Source: Limnanthes douglasii subsp. nivea (Eukaryota; Streptophyta; Magnoliopsida; Brassicales; Limnanthaceae). Taken from it: a stretch of 64,000 nt of DNA. Of the stretch, positions 21,201-30,357 are shown one piece after another; within the stretch, counting starts at the first letter, position 1; every line of letters begins with the position of its first letter. The stretch covers positions 148,894,997-148,958,996 of the forward strand of contig JAUPFV010000003.1 of assembly GCA_036936605.1 (NCBI GenBank), given 5' to 3'. The notes under the pieces are model-generated. The model was not told the DNA's origin. It saw only the letters and a program-made list of their open reading frames with translations, and made no database searches. The translations under genes were made by a program, and so were the position numbers.

Positions 21201-22270
21201 GTTGAAGAGATTGAAACCCATTCCATGGCAGAGGGCATAAGTATCAAGGTTGGCTCCAAGATGGCGCCATAGTTGAAAAAGAAATTGTTGTCCTTTTTAT
21301 CAAACAATCAGTATGTCTTTGCTTGGTTTAATGGTGATGTTACCGGAGTACCTGCAAGTGTTATCTCACACAAACTGTCAATCCAGAGTGATGTTGCGCC
21401 TGTTGTGCAGGAAATGAGAGCTTTCTCTAAGGAGAAAACTGATGTAATAGTCCAAGAAGTTGATCGGCATACCAAGATGGGGTACATAAAGGAATCCCAG
21501 TATCCTTATGGACTGCCAATCCCGTGTTGGTCAAGAAAAAGAACGGGAAATGGCGTATGTGTATTGATTTTACTGACCTCAACAGGGCTTGCCCAAAAGA
21601 TCTTTACCCAGTACCCCGGGTAGATCAGTTGGTAGACTCAACGTCTAGAAACAAGTTGTAGTCTTTCATGAATGCCTTCTCTAGGTACAACCAGATACAT
21701 GTGGATCTGAAGGACCAAGATCATACTACCTTTATAACAGATAGAGGTCTCCATTGTTACAAGGGGGATACCTTTTGGGTTGAAAAATGTTGGGGTTACT
21801 TATAAGAGGTTGGTGAACAAAACATTCGCTAGCCAGATTGACAGAAATATGGAGGTTACATAGATGACATGATGGTTAAAAGCTTGGAGGAGGATTTGCA
21901 CATACTTGACCTTAAAGAGACATTTGCTAATTTGGCAACTGTGAATTTGAAATTGAATCAAGAAAAATGTATCTTTTGGGTTCGATCCGGAAAATTCTTG
22001 GGGTACATGATAAGTGAGAAAGGGATACAACCCGATCCGGACCAGCTTAATACTATACTAGAAATGGATCTTTATCAGAATATTAAAGAAGCACATAGAC
22101 TCACTGGAAGGTTGGCTGTCTTGAATCGGTTCATTTCAAGGTCTTCGGACAAGTGTGCTCCGTTTTTCCAAACCTTGAAGAATGTTAAAGATTTTAATTG
22201 GTCTCCACAATGCAGCCAAGCTTTTTTTGAAATAAAGAAATACTTATCCTCGCCAAAAGACTCTTTTTAA
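21201..22270 (+). pseudogene. Reverse transcriptase of element C
   Basis: In order: 'GVPASVISHKLSIQSD', 'VQEVDRHTKMGYIKESQ', 'NGKWRMCIDFTDLNRACP' (after a frameshift near 21535), 'MNAFSRYNQIHVDLKDQD' with the first catalytic Asp changed to Asn, 'FITDRGLHCY', a frameshift before YIDDM (21857-21871), then an open stretch from 21869 with 'RLTGRLAVLNRFISRSSDK'. The catalytic Asp to Asn change and the shifts show inactivity. Confidence 0.87.
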
Positions 22271-22562
22271 ACCCATTAAAGGGAAAAGACTCTACGTATA
22301 CTTTGTTGTGTCAAAATGTACTATAAGCACAGTGTTGGTGAGGGAAGTGGACAACTACTCTCGTCCGGTGTACTACATCAGCAAAAGTTTGATAGATGCT
22401 GAGAAGAGGTACTTGAAGCTTGAAAAGTTGGCACTAGCCTTAGTAACTGCATCAAGAAAAATTAGGTCGTATTTTCAGTCTCATTCCATCATTGTCCGGA
22501 CATCTTTCCCATTAAAAAATGTTCTTCAGAAGGCAGACATATCAAGTAGAATGACCAAGTGA
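22271..22562 (+). pseudogene. RNase H of element C
   Basis: 'STVLVREVDNYSRPVYYISK' and 'KRYLKLEKLALALVTASRKI' are the typical gypsy RNase H after RT; it ends at a TGA stop (22560-22562) before the second RNase H. Confidence 0.82.
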
Positions 22563-23389
22563 TCAGTAGAGTTGGGAGATTATAACATTGATTTTGCCCC
22601 ACGAACTGCTATCAAAGCTCAATCAGTTGCTGATTTCCTGGTAGAGTTCCATTCGGACAGGAGCTCTAAACAAACTTCAGAAGAAAAAACCAAGAAAATG
22701 TGGGTAGTCCGAACTGATGGTGGATCAAGTACAATGGGTTGTGGAGCTGGAATTTTCCTAACCTCTCCGTATGGTGATAAAATGTACCAAGGTATATGCT
22801 TTGGATTCAGGGCCTCTAACAATGAGTCCCCGAATATGAAGCGGGTATAGTTGGTCTCTAATTAGCTTTCCTATGCGGGGCTAAAAGGGTTAGGTTGATG
22901 AGTGACTCCCAACTTCTCATCCATCGTGTTCAATGTCAGTCTGAGGCCACGAAGGAACAACTGATCAAATACTTACTCATCTAGAAAGAGGCGGCAGCCA
23001 ACTTCAAAAGTATTTTTTATGAGCATATTCCTAAGTTAGAAAATACACTGGCAGATTCCTTGGAAACTATAGAAAATTATGAGTCCTACCCTTGGATTTA
23101 TATACAAGAATGCCCCTCCATACAATCAAATCAAAACAAAGAAGAGGAGGAAAGCTTGGGTATACAAGTGGTTCAACCTAAAGATTGGAGATTCTCCCTT
23201 CTTCAATACATTTCTGATGGGGTTTTGCCTCCGGATAAAGCTATGGTAAGAAACATTAGACACAGGTCTCATGGTTTTTTTATCATAAGAGAAGTTTTCT
23301 ATAAAAAATCTTTCAGTAGACCTTTCATGCGTTGCTTGGGGGTTGAAGAATCTCAAGTCGTTTTATCTGAACTACATGATGGAGAATGA
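22563..23389 (+). pseudogene. Archaeal-type RNase H and linker of element C
   Basis: 'WVVRTDGGSSTMGCGAGIFL' carries the first catalytic Asp. A frameshift near 22830 interrupts 'NNES..EYEAGI'. 'RLMSDSQLLIHR' carries another catalytic Asp. 'NTLADSLET' lies near the end of the domain. The linker, open from 23060, runs to 23389 and leads into the integrase zinc motif. It matches A at 2492-3349 in order and length. Confidence 0.85.
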
Positions 23390-24417
23390 TCAGCCCATTA
23401 TGGGTATAAGGTATTAACCCGGATGGTATTGTTGGTTAGGTACTATTGGCCATCCATAATGGCAGATGCTAAAGAAATTATAAAGAAGTGTGATCCATGT
23501 CAAAGGTATGACAACGAAATTGTGCCAGCAGTACCTATGCAGTCTATTTCTGAGCCAATACCTTTTTCTCGTTGGGGATTGGATTTAGTTGGGCTTTTGC
23601 CAATGGCGTCTAGAGGGTGCGTAACTATTATAGTTGCTATTGATTACTTCTCGAAATGGATAGAGGCAGCTCCTTTGGCAGGAACCACTTCGAAGGTTGT
23701 CATTAAATTTATCATATCCAATATATGTTGCAGATTTGGGATTCCTCAAAAGATTACCACAAACAATGGGCCACAGTTTGATAACAAGGATATGGAGAAT
23801 TTTTATGCTTCTAGAGGCATTCAACACTGTTTTTCTTCTCATTTCCATCCACAAGTAAACGGCTAGGTTGAAGTTGCCAACAAGACAATTTTTTTCCAGA
23901 TTAAAAAATAAATTAGAAGGAGTTGCAGGGAAGTGGCCAAGTTATCTGCAAGAAGTCTTGTGGGCATACCGAACTACTCCTCGGGCTACTACACAATAAT
24001 CTTCTTTCTCTTTGGTGTATGGGATGGATGCCATTACCCCCATAGAAGCTACCCTACCGTCATACAGGGTCCATAAGTATTCCGAACAAGCTAATGAGAT
24101 AACAATTAGGAATTAGTTGGACTTAATAGAAGAAAGAAGGGTTAAAACTCAATTGAGAACAACCCACTACCAAGGCTTGATGAGGAGCATGTTTGCTTCC
24201 AAGGTCAAGAGAAGAGATTTTCAACTGGGAGATAAAGTGTTGAGAAAAGTTTTCTTACACACCAAGGAGAAGCAGTTCGGTAAGATGGCTCCAAACTGGG
24301 AAGGCCCCTATGAGGTCTCCGAAAAACTTAAGCCTGGGACATGTAGGCTTCAGGACAAAGAATGAATGGTTTTGAAGCACCCATGGAATATTGAACATCT
24401 AAGGTTATATTTAAAAT
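23390..24417 (+). pseudogene. Integrase of element C
   Basis: 'RYYWPSIMADAKEIIKKCDP' is the HHCC region; the core shows 'WGLDLVGLLPMASRG' (first Asp), 'VAIDYFSKWIEAAPLAGTTS', then 'TTNNGPQFDN', where the second catalytic Asp of TDNG is Asn, and 'HFHPQVNG' followed by a TAG and 'VEVANKT' with the catalytic Glu. The C-terminal part from 24117 ('KRRDFQLGDKVLRK', 'WEGPYEVSEKLKPGTCRLQD') is the usual gypsy tail. It ends near 24417. Nonfunctional. Confidence 0.87.
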
Positions 24418-24906
24418 AAAAGTTGTTTGTAAAAATTTACTTGTTATATATCATTATAAATATTAGGGGACATACTCTTTCCTACCCTGGTGGCGCGGAG
24501 AGGTTTTAATGAGGTGTCCGGTTTTTTTCATTCAATAAAATGTGATGCCTTCTGAAAATATTCGGTGTGGTTTTACTACAATTCAATTCAAGTACAAATC
24601 ACTGGTTCAACACTTTGGATATTTCGTAGATCGGATAAACCTGGTTGAGTGATGACCATTAAATACATGTCATCGGGATATTAAACACTCTCACTATAAT
24701 GCTTGTGAAATTTAAATAAACATATTCAGACTTTAACCGAACATGACTTTTACCGAACATGAAAAATAAAACATGTCTTGGCCATCCAAGGAATTTAAAT
24801 GTTTGAAAGACATATCCAGACTTTTACCGAATAACATTAAAAAATATGCCTTGGGCATCCAAAGACTTTAACTGTTCAAAAAAGATAAAAAAAATATGAT
24901 TAAACC
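24418..24906. other. Spacer between convergent pol and antisense ORF of C
   Basis: Noncoding. It matches the spacer of A (953-1500) and contains diverged repeats of 'cgaacatgacttttaccgaa' type around 24730-24840. No open frame. Confidence 0.6.
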
Positions 24907-27521
24907 TTAGGGCTTGTTCCCTTCGGATGTTCCTTCACCACCACCATCTTTCTTGGGACTTCTGGGTTCAGCACTCGAACTCTCACCAGTTCCCTCTTCA
25001 TCATCAGTAGTGGAATCGATTCCGCTGGAGTAGTTGCGCTTATCACCATTTGCTAGAGTATGGAATGAGATGACATCATATTCCACATATTTCCATAAAG
25101 GACCAATGGTCATCTTCGGAAAAGTCTCATGGAAGAGCAGCACCATCTCAGACCTGACTTCATCATATCTTTTCTCTATGGAATCTATCATTTTGTTGGT
25201 ATATTTATCAATACCTACCTAAATAGTTTGCTCCTGCTGCTTCACAAAATCCTCTTTCTATTTGGCCATCTTCGACACAGTATCTTCTAACGAAGTCTTC
25301 TCATTGGATAGGGTTTGGATGACACCATCCTTGGTCTTTAGGTCCTCCTTTAATGTTGTGAGGTACTTTTCCAAGCCGGAGTTCTTAGTTTGGAGCTCAG
25401 TCCTGGTGGTCTCCAAAATGGTAAACTTGGTTGATGAAAATTCCTTGTCTTTCCTCAATGCCTCTATCTCCTTCTTCAGTTCTTCTATACTCTAATTGGT
25501 ATTGAGGAGGCTAGTTGATCGAGATTCCTTGTCAGATGTGAGGGAATTGATGAGAGTGGTCTGACTTTTCACTTGTCTCTCCAAGTCAAGTATTGCCTAG
25601 ATGTGACCAATGAGGGAATGACTCAAAACGCCTTGCTCTCCGGAGATGGGGAAAAACTTATCATTGAAAGTCACCATGTTGGCAGAGCTGGAGGGGCGGT
25701 AGGGACTTGTGAAATCATCATTCTCGAAATCATTGAAGTATTAATCAATTTCCTGAAGGGAATTTATATCCACTTCTTTATTCCCTCCCCCAGCAACCTC
25801 TTTGGATTGCAGACCTGTTGGGATTTTTTCTTGTAAGATGGGATCAATAGGGGCGGGTGAAGGCAGAGCCTCCTAAGGACGAAGAATTATTTATTCTCCC
25901 AATGTGACTTTCTTCTTCTTTGCAGCTTTCTCATCATCGCTGACCCGTCTTTTCCTGTCCTTCTTGGAAGGCTTGAGGGGTTTCTGCGACTCCCCCGCCT
26001 CTTTTACTGTTTCAACCTCTACTACTTTGAGCAGGCCAGCGTCAATTCCCATTGGTTCCCCAGACCAGTCCCCTTTGTGGCTGCTTGAATTAGCTATCTT
26101 GCAGATTTCTTATTCTTTTTCTTCATCTTGTTGGGAGATTTTGCTCTGGAAGGTAAAACCAATTTACCATCTTTGGCCTCTATTCGTTTGAGAATTACAC
26201 TAGGATGAGGCAGTGTAGTTAACTCTTTCCATGAGAGGTTCCTCCGATCTGTGATGTTCCACAGATGGGACCTCACAAAATTACCTGAGGTGAATCAATT
26301 ATGGAAGACATTCCCTCAATGCTCTGCAGCCCATGCGTTAAGCTTGGCACATGTTTTTTTGCCTCTTCTCTAGGTGTCTGGTGAACTCCTTCAGCAGCAC
26401 TGCAAAAGGAGTAATAAATTAATCAGAATGGGAGCACTTGTAATTCAAGAAGGAGAAAACATGAGAAATAAAAATAGAAAAGAAACTCACCCTTACTATT
26501 CCACCTGCTAGTCAGCATGCTAGGGTTGGTGTTGGCCTTGATCTTCATGCCGTTCTCCCATGTCCCGCTGACAAACATAAATTGTATCCTCCAGTTTTTC
26601 TCGGACTCCAGAAAGTAATCTACCACCTTAAAGTTGTTCCCCATGTTGTGATGGTAGAATGGAATCTGATGATTCTTGCATAAGCTTGCCACAACAACAA
26701 ACTGCTCCATTGGGAGTGACATTTTTGACAACCTTGATGTCATTATGCAAGCAATGAGAGAATACCAGGCATTTGGGCTTAGCTGGCTTGGGCAGAGTTT
26801 AACTAGGTGGAAGTACCTGATAATTTCTGGGTCCAATAGAAACCGAAGTCCCCATTTTAGCACCTCGGTGAAAATCAGCACCTCTTTGAGCTTGTAGTCC
26901 ATAGGAGTCTCCGTAGTGATAAGTATCTGTACTTTCACTAACCTTGGAATCCTCCATTTTGTCTGGATCCGACCCAACTCAGCAGTGTGGGTGTAGATGT
27001 AGTTTATATTTTGTAGAGCCAACATGTATTTAACACTGACGTTTTTAAAACAAGGGCATACCTTGCCCTCTAGGCACTCTGGAAGCTCCGGATGAGTCAA
27101 ATAGACCTTAACCTTGATTTTTCCCTTCTTATCAGAAACAGCATCCCCCGTTTGACCTGATGCCTCAGTTTCAAAGGGAGCCTCCTCGATACTATCTTCC
27201 ATTACTTCTTCTATCACTGTGGAAGGTTTATCGGTTCCCTTGGATGGATGGGGGTCAGTTTCTGGTACCGAAGGCTGTTCAGATGGTTGAGCACCTGTTG
27301 CCTCTAAAGGTGTAGTGTCCGGTTAAGGTTGGGATCCGGAGGGCTTGGCCCTGGGTACTACTTTAGATGCCTCCGATCCGGAGGGCTTTTGTTTCTTCAA
27401 GTTGCTTAGATGCCTCCGATCCGGAGGGATTTGGCAGTGAAGCAGTAGATTGAGCTTTAGTTAGACGGGACGTCCGGCGAGGGGTTGTCTTCTCCGGAGA
27501 CTTCTCGGCGTCAGAATCCAT
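24907..27521 (-). pseudogene. Antisense additional ORF of element C (putative gypsy-type transposon protein)
   Basis: Read on minus from ATG at 27521: a basic Ser/Pro/Thr-rich start ('MDSDAEKSPEKTTPRRTSR'), then from 27217 a globular domain of about 230 residues ('VLKWGLRFLLDPEIIRYFHL', 'PSQLSPNAWYSLIACI', 'VFVASLCKNH'-like) resembling the putative gypsy-type transposon domain (PF04195 type), an apparent intron at 26490-26400, a basic Lys-rich segment (about 26160-26100), a long coiled coil (about 25560-25200) and an acidic tail ending 'GGGEGTSEGNKP' at 24907. Stops near 26325 and 26290 and others break it. The function of this family is unknown; it lies antisense to the genomic RNA and so needs its own promoter. 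Confidence 0.75.
26400..26490 (-). other. Apparent spliceosomal intron in the antisense ORF
   Basis: On minus the exon ends AATAGTAAGG, followed by GTGAGTTTCT, and 91 bases later CCTTTTGCAG precedes TGCTGCTGAAGG. Joining restores one frame (phase 1, 'RWNSK' then 'VLLKEFTRHLEKRQ'), whereas reading through gives a hydrophobic Phe/Leu-rich run and a stop at 26423. The intron is AT-rich with a branch-like 'TTCTGATTAAT' near the acceptor. Confidence 0.65.
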
Positions 27522-27527
27522 GGCTAT

Positions 27528-27538
27528 GAAGGGGAAGG
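27528..27538 (+). other. Polypurine tract of element C
   Basis: 'gaaggggaagg' lies between the start of the antisense ORF and the 3' LTR remnant, where the polypurine tract is expected. The LTR start TGATGAG does not follow because the LTR is truncated. Confidence 0.5.
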
Positions 27539-27549
27539 TTTTCTTTAAG

Positions 27550-27663
27550 AATACAACCAAGCTTCTCAATTATCTCACTACTTTACACACCAAACACTTA
27601 ATACTAAAAAAACTTCACAAAACACGTTACAAAATTACCCCCAACCCAAAAATAACCAAACCA
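27550..27663 (+). repeat. Truncated 3' LTR of element C
   Basis: It matches the last 114 bp of the 5' LTR ('cactactttacacacc', 'acttcacaaaacacgttac'), ending ACCA before AATTT. The first about 256 bp, including the promoter region, are missing, while the outer end and target duplication are intact. So the loss happened after, or during, integration. Confidence 0.8.
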
Positions 27664-27668
27664 AATTT
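27664..27668. other. Target-site duplication of element C, right copy
   Basis: AATTT, identical to 18405-18409; the copia gag sequence of element E continues on its right. Confidence 0.8.
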
Positions 27669-27737
27669 AATCATGAAGTTACCATTGTTATACTAAATAT
27701 TCAATAACTAAAAAAACTCACAAGCTTTGATACCACC
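27669..27737 (-). other. Gag start and primer-binding site of copia element E
   Basis: On minus, 'TGGTATCAAAGC' (27735-27724) differs by one base from TGGTATCAGAGC, the complement of the initiator tRNA-Met 3' end used by most plant copia elements. The gag ATG follows at 27685-27683, with a stop four codons later, and then element C interrupts. Confidence 0.75.
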
Positions 27738-28222
27738 TATAGGACCTAAAATGGTAATATATCAAACCATCCACAAAAATAATTTAAAAATAATCAACCA
27801 AACAAACAAGAAATCCAATTTACCACCAACGATTCACCAAAATAAACCACAAATCTGACACAGAAAATAAGCAACGGTAAAATAAATGAAAACATAAGAT
27901 TTATATTATGTGGAAAAACTCTTTCGATGTGAAGAGTAAAAAACTAGGAGACTTATCAAGAGTCCATCCAAACCAGTTCTATTATTATGATAAATCGATG
28001 GTACAACGATTCAATCTAATAAAGATCCACAAATTCACTAACAATTTCAAACATAATAGACTAACAAAAAGAGAAGTAAAAATGAAGAATATCACCAAAA
28101 TACACATACTATTTTGGCACTGATTTCTCTTGAACAAAACACCAAATCACAATTCAAGTGGTCAGATTGAAGCCTTAGATGTCCCCGAATATAACAAGCT
28201 ATCTCAAAAAATAAAAACGACA
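27738..28222 (-). repeat. 5' LTR of copia element E
   Basis: About 485 bp, alignable with 14908-15579 but diverged; on minus it begins TGTCG at 28222. Its inner end lies next to the primer site. Confidence 0.7.
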
Positions 28223-29830
28223 CTGTTTATTTTTTGACCGAAATTCTTTCTATTGTGTCACGAGTCAAAATATCCAAAAATAAAAATCCACTCATTTATT
28301 GTATTCTTTACATATAACTCTTTTATTTCTTTCCCACTTGTAATCATTTAAAAAAAAGGGTGGAGCTATTTCCCCATATGATTTTTTATTTATTTCTTCC
28401 ATGGTTTAAACTTTCTAAAACACTTCACACTTGTTTTTACAAGATTAGCCTTACTTTACTTTCAAATTTAACATTAGATGCCATAAATAAAAAAAAAGTC
28501 TTATAGTAAAAAAACACATCATTAAGACAACTTTAATCTAACCTATATGATTTTACCCTCTAAAATTAACCCTAAAACAAAAAACTTCAATTTTATCGAA
28601 GATTAATCATGGAAAATCAAGAAACCTAAACTTCCCAGGTGAACAACACTCAAACAATGAACAATGTAATTTAATCATATTTTTACGTTTTACAATACCG
28701 TAACTTGAAAATACCACTTTGAAACTTTTGTTTTTGGAGCTAATCTCGATTTCTGCATTTCTGAGCGATAAACAACTGATTCCGAGACGATATCTCGGAA
28801 TCAGGTGCTCGTTATTTAAAAAAAAGGACACCTGATTTCGAGATAGTATTTCGAAATTTGTGTCTTTTTTAAAAAAAATTGCACCTAATTCCGAGACGGC
28901 ATCTCAGAATTAGGTGCGTTTCTTCTGTTTAAGATACCGAAAAAAGCAGATTAGAAGATAAGAAAAACTGAAAAACGAGATTATGATATGGAACTGTAAA
29001 ACTGAAGAAAAAAAAACAAGATTAGAAGATAAGATATGAAATCGCAAATTAAAAAAACGAAATTAGAAGATACAGACCTGGTTATGATGTTAGAATATAA
29101 ACTCAGTTCTTTGCCAGCTCTTGCTCTTTAGGTTTAGTCGATTTACTAGGAGATGATTTTTTTTTGGACTGGTTTGTGGGTTAGATTAAAAAGAGGGGAC
29201 AGAAAAAGTATAAATAATCTATATGCTAGAGGATGTAGCTATGGTTAAATTAACGAGGTTAGAATAAATTGATAAAGTATAAAAGAAGAACAAATATATT
29301 AACAAATATGTTATTTCATTTATGGAGGAAATAATAACATGAATTTTTTTTAAATAGTAGAAGAAATAAAAAATTCTAGATAGAAAATAGTTTCACCAAA
29401 AAAAACTTTAAAATCGTATAGCATAGCCAAAATCTCTACCACTTTCGTGAGTATAACCGAGTATCTCATCGATCAATTTAGCTAACAAGTTCCTAAATTC
29501 AAACTTTGACGACCGATTCAAAATATTCGGCTCAGGCGAATTCCAATATAGTACAATGAATATAGATATACAGCTTAAAATTAGGAGGGTCTACCAAATT
29601 TGACCGAATGAATGACAATACTAAAAAGGAACAACGATTAACATTATTTAGCTTAGCTGCCATTCGTTCGAATTGTCAGACTAAAAATCATTCGTCGTCT
29701 TCTTTGCTAAAAAAAACATATCACACTTTTCGAACATTTAAAGACGGACCAATAACATACGGACACGTCACTAAGGATATCCGTAACAGGCTGTCATTTT
29801 AGCATAACTTCCACCACCACCACTTTTCCA
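28223..29830. other. Intergenic spacer upstream of the MACPF gene
   Basis: AT-rich, no gene found. It holds the palindrome array at 28776-28917 and, around 28970-29090, loosely repeated purine-rich 'gattagaagataag' units. The promoter of the MACPF gene must lie in its right part, but no TATA element stands out. Confidence 0.6.
28776..28917. repeat. Three regularly spaced hairpin palindromes
   Basis: Palindrome 1 (28776-28804) has perfect 12-bp arms CTGATTCCGAGA/TCTCGGAATCAG around CGATA. Palindrome 2 (28832-28860) is the same design with three mismatches. Palindrome 3 (28881-28917) has 16-bp arms with one mismatch around CGGCA. Core starts are 56 and 53 bases apart, separated by A/T tracts with 'ggacac' or 'gtgtc'-like edges. 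Confidence 0.8.
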
Positions 29831-30357
29831 AAATTCTGACCAAGTCTCCGTTTATGGAGACACAAGTCTTCACTAGCCCATTTCATCGCTGACCAAGTCT
29901 CCGTTTACCGGCCAAAACTTAGCTATCTTCAGGATTTTCTTTATGTAAGTCGGGTAGATTTGTAAAGGAAGATCGATCAAGGTTCTGTTTTACGACGAGG
30001 TATATGTGCTGAGAGTTGCATTAACTTTGTCTTCGATGTGTTTTTATTTTACGATTTGATTTTACGAACACAAGTTTAATTTGATTCACTCAAGTTTAGG
30101 TGTTTCAGTTGCTCTATATCGGTTTCGGGTTGGGTTTCTAACTAAGGAATTCTTCATGTTTTGTGTTACCGACCTGAAATGTTTATCTTGGTTCATGTGT
30201 GGTTGTTTCTTTCTATTTTGATATATAGGATGATATGTGATACATAATTATTTCTAGAGCTTTTTGTGGTGTTACTGTTTATAATTCGGTTCATATGAAG
30301 AGACTTTGTTTGTTGTGTCAATTGTTGTTTTGATATGTTGCAGTGATGTGGTGAAGA
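29831..30357 (+). promoter_or_regulatory. 5' UTR with intron of the MACPF gene
   Basis: A donor 'ttat|gtaagt' at 29945 and an acceptor 'gttgcag|tg' ending at 30343 frame a T-rich intron of about 400 bp, leaving a short leader before ATG 30358. The upstream leader holds a 19-bp direct repeat 'ctgaccaagtctccgttta' at 29836-29854 and 29889-29907. The transcription start is not determined. Confidence 0.65.

Larger units (their letters stand above)
18410..27663 (+). mobile_element. Element C: nearly full-length Tat-lineage Ty3/gypsy retrotransposon
   Basis: A 9254-bp element with 5' LTR, primer site, gag, protease, RT, RNase H, archaeal-type RNase H and integrase on plus, then a spacer and an additional ORF on minus, a polypurine tract, and a truncated 3' LTR. 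The domain order and second RNase H identify the Tat lineage; the antisense ORF points to a Retand-like family. Flanked by AATTT on both sides within the copia element E. Pol carries scattered stops and frameshifts but far fewer than D or the element at 36 kb, so it is comparatively young. Confidence 0.9.
14908..28222 (-). mobile_element. Element E: Ty1/copia retrotransposon split by element C
   Basis: Two LTR copies (14908-15579 and 27738-28222) enclose, on minus, a primer site for initiator tRNA-Met, gag, a decayed protease, RT and RNase H. Element C (18410-27663) sits inside gag near its start. The integrase is missing between protease and RT, and all frames carry stops. The two LTRs have diverged considerably, so E is old and predates C. 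Confidence 0.85.

Noticed and set aside
14903..28227. Target-site duplication of copia element E
   Set aside because: The flanks (aggtt and ctgtt) differ at two of five bases and the left end of the LTR is uncertain, so no duplication is claimed.
29608..29802. Plus-strand open frame of 64 codons upstream of the MACPF gene
   Set aside because: No domain, not linked to a promoter or splice sites, and close to the expected promoter of the MACPF gene.
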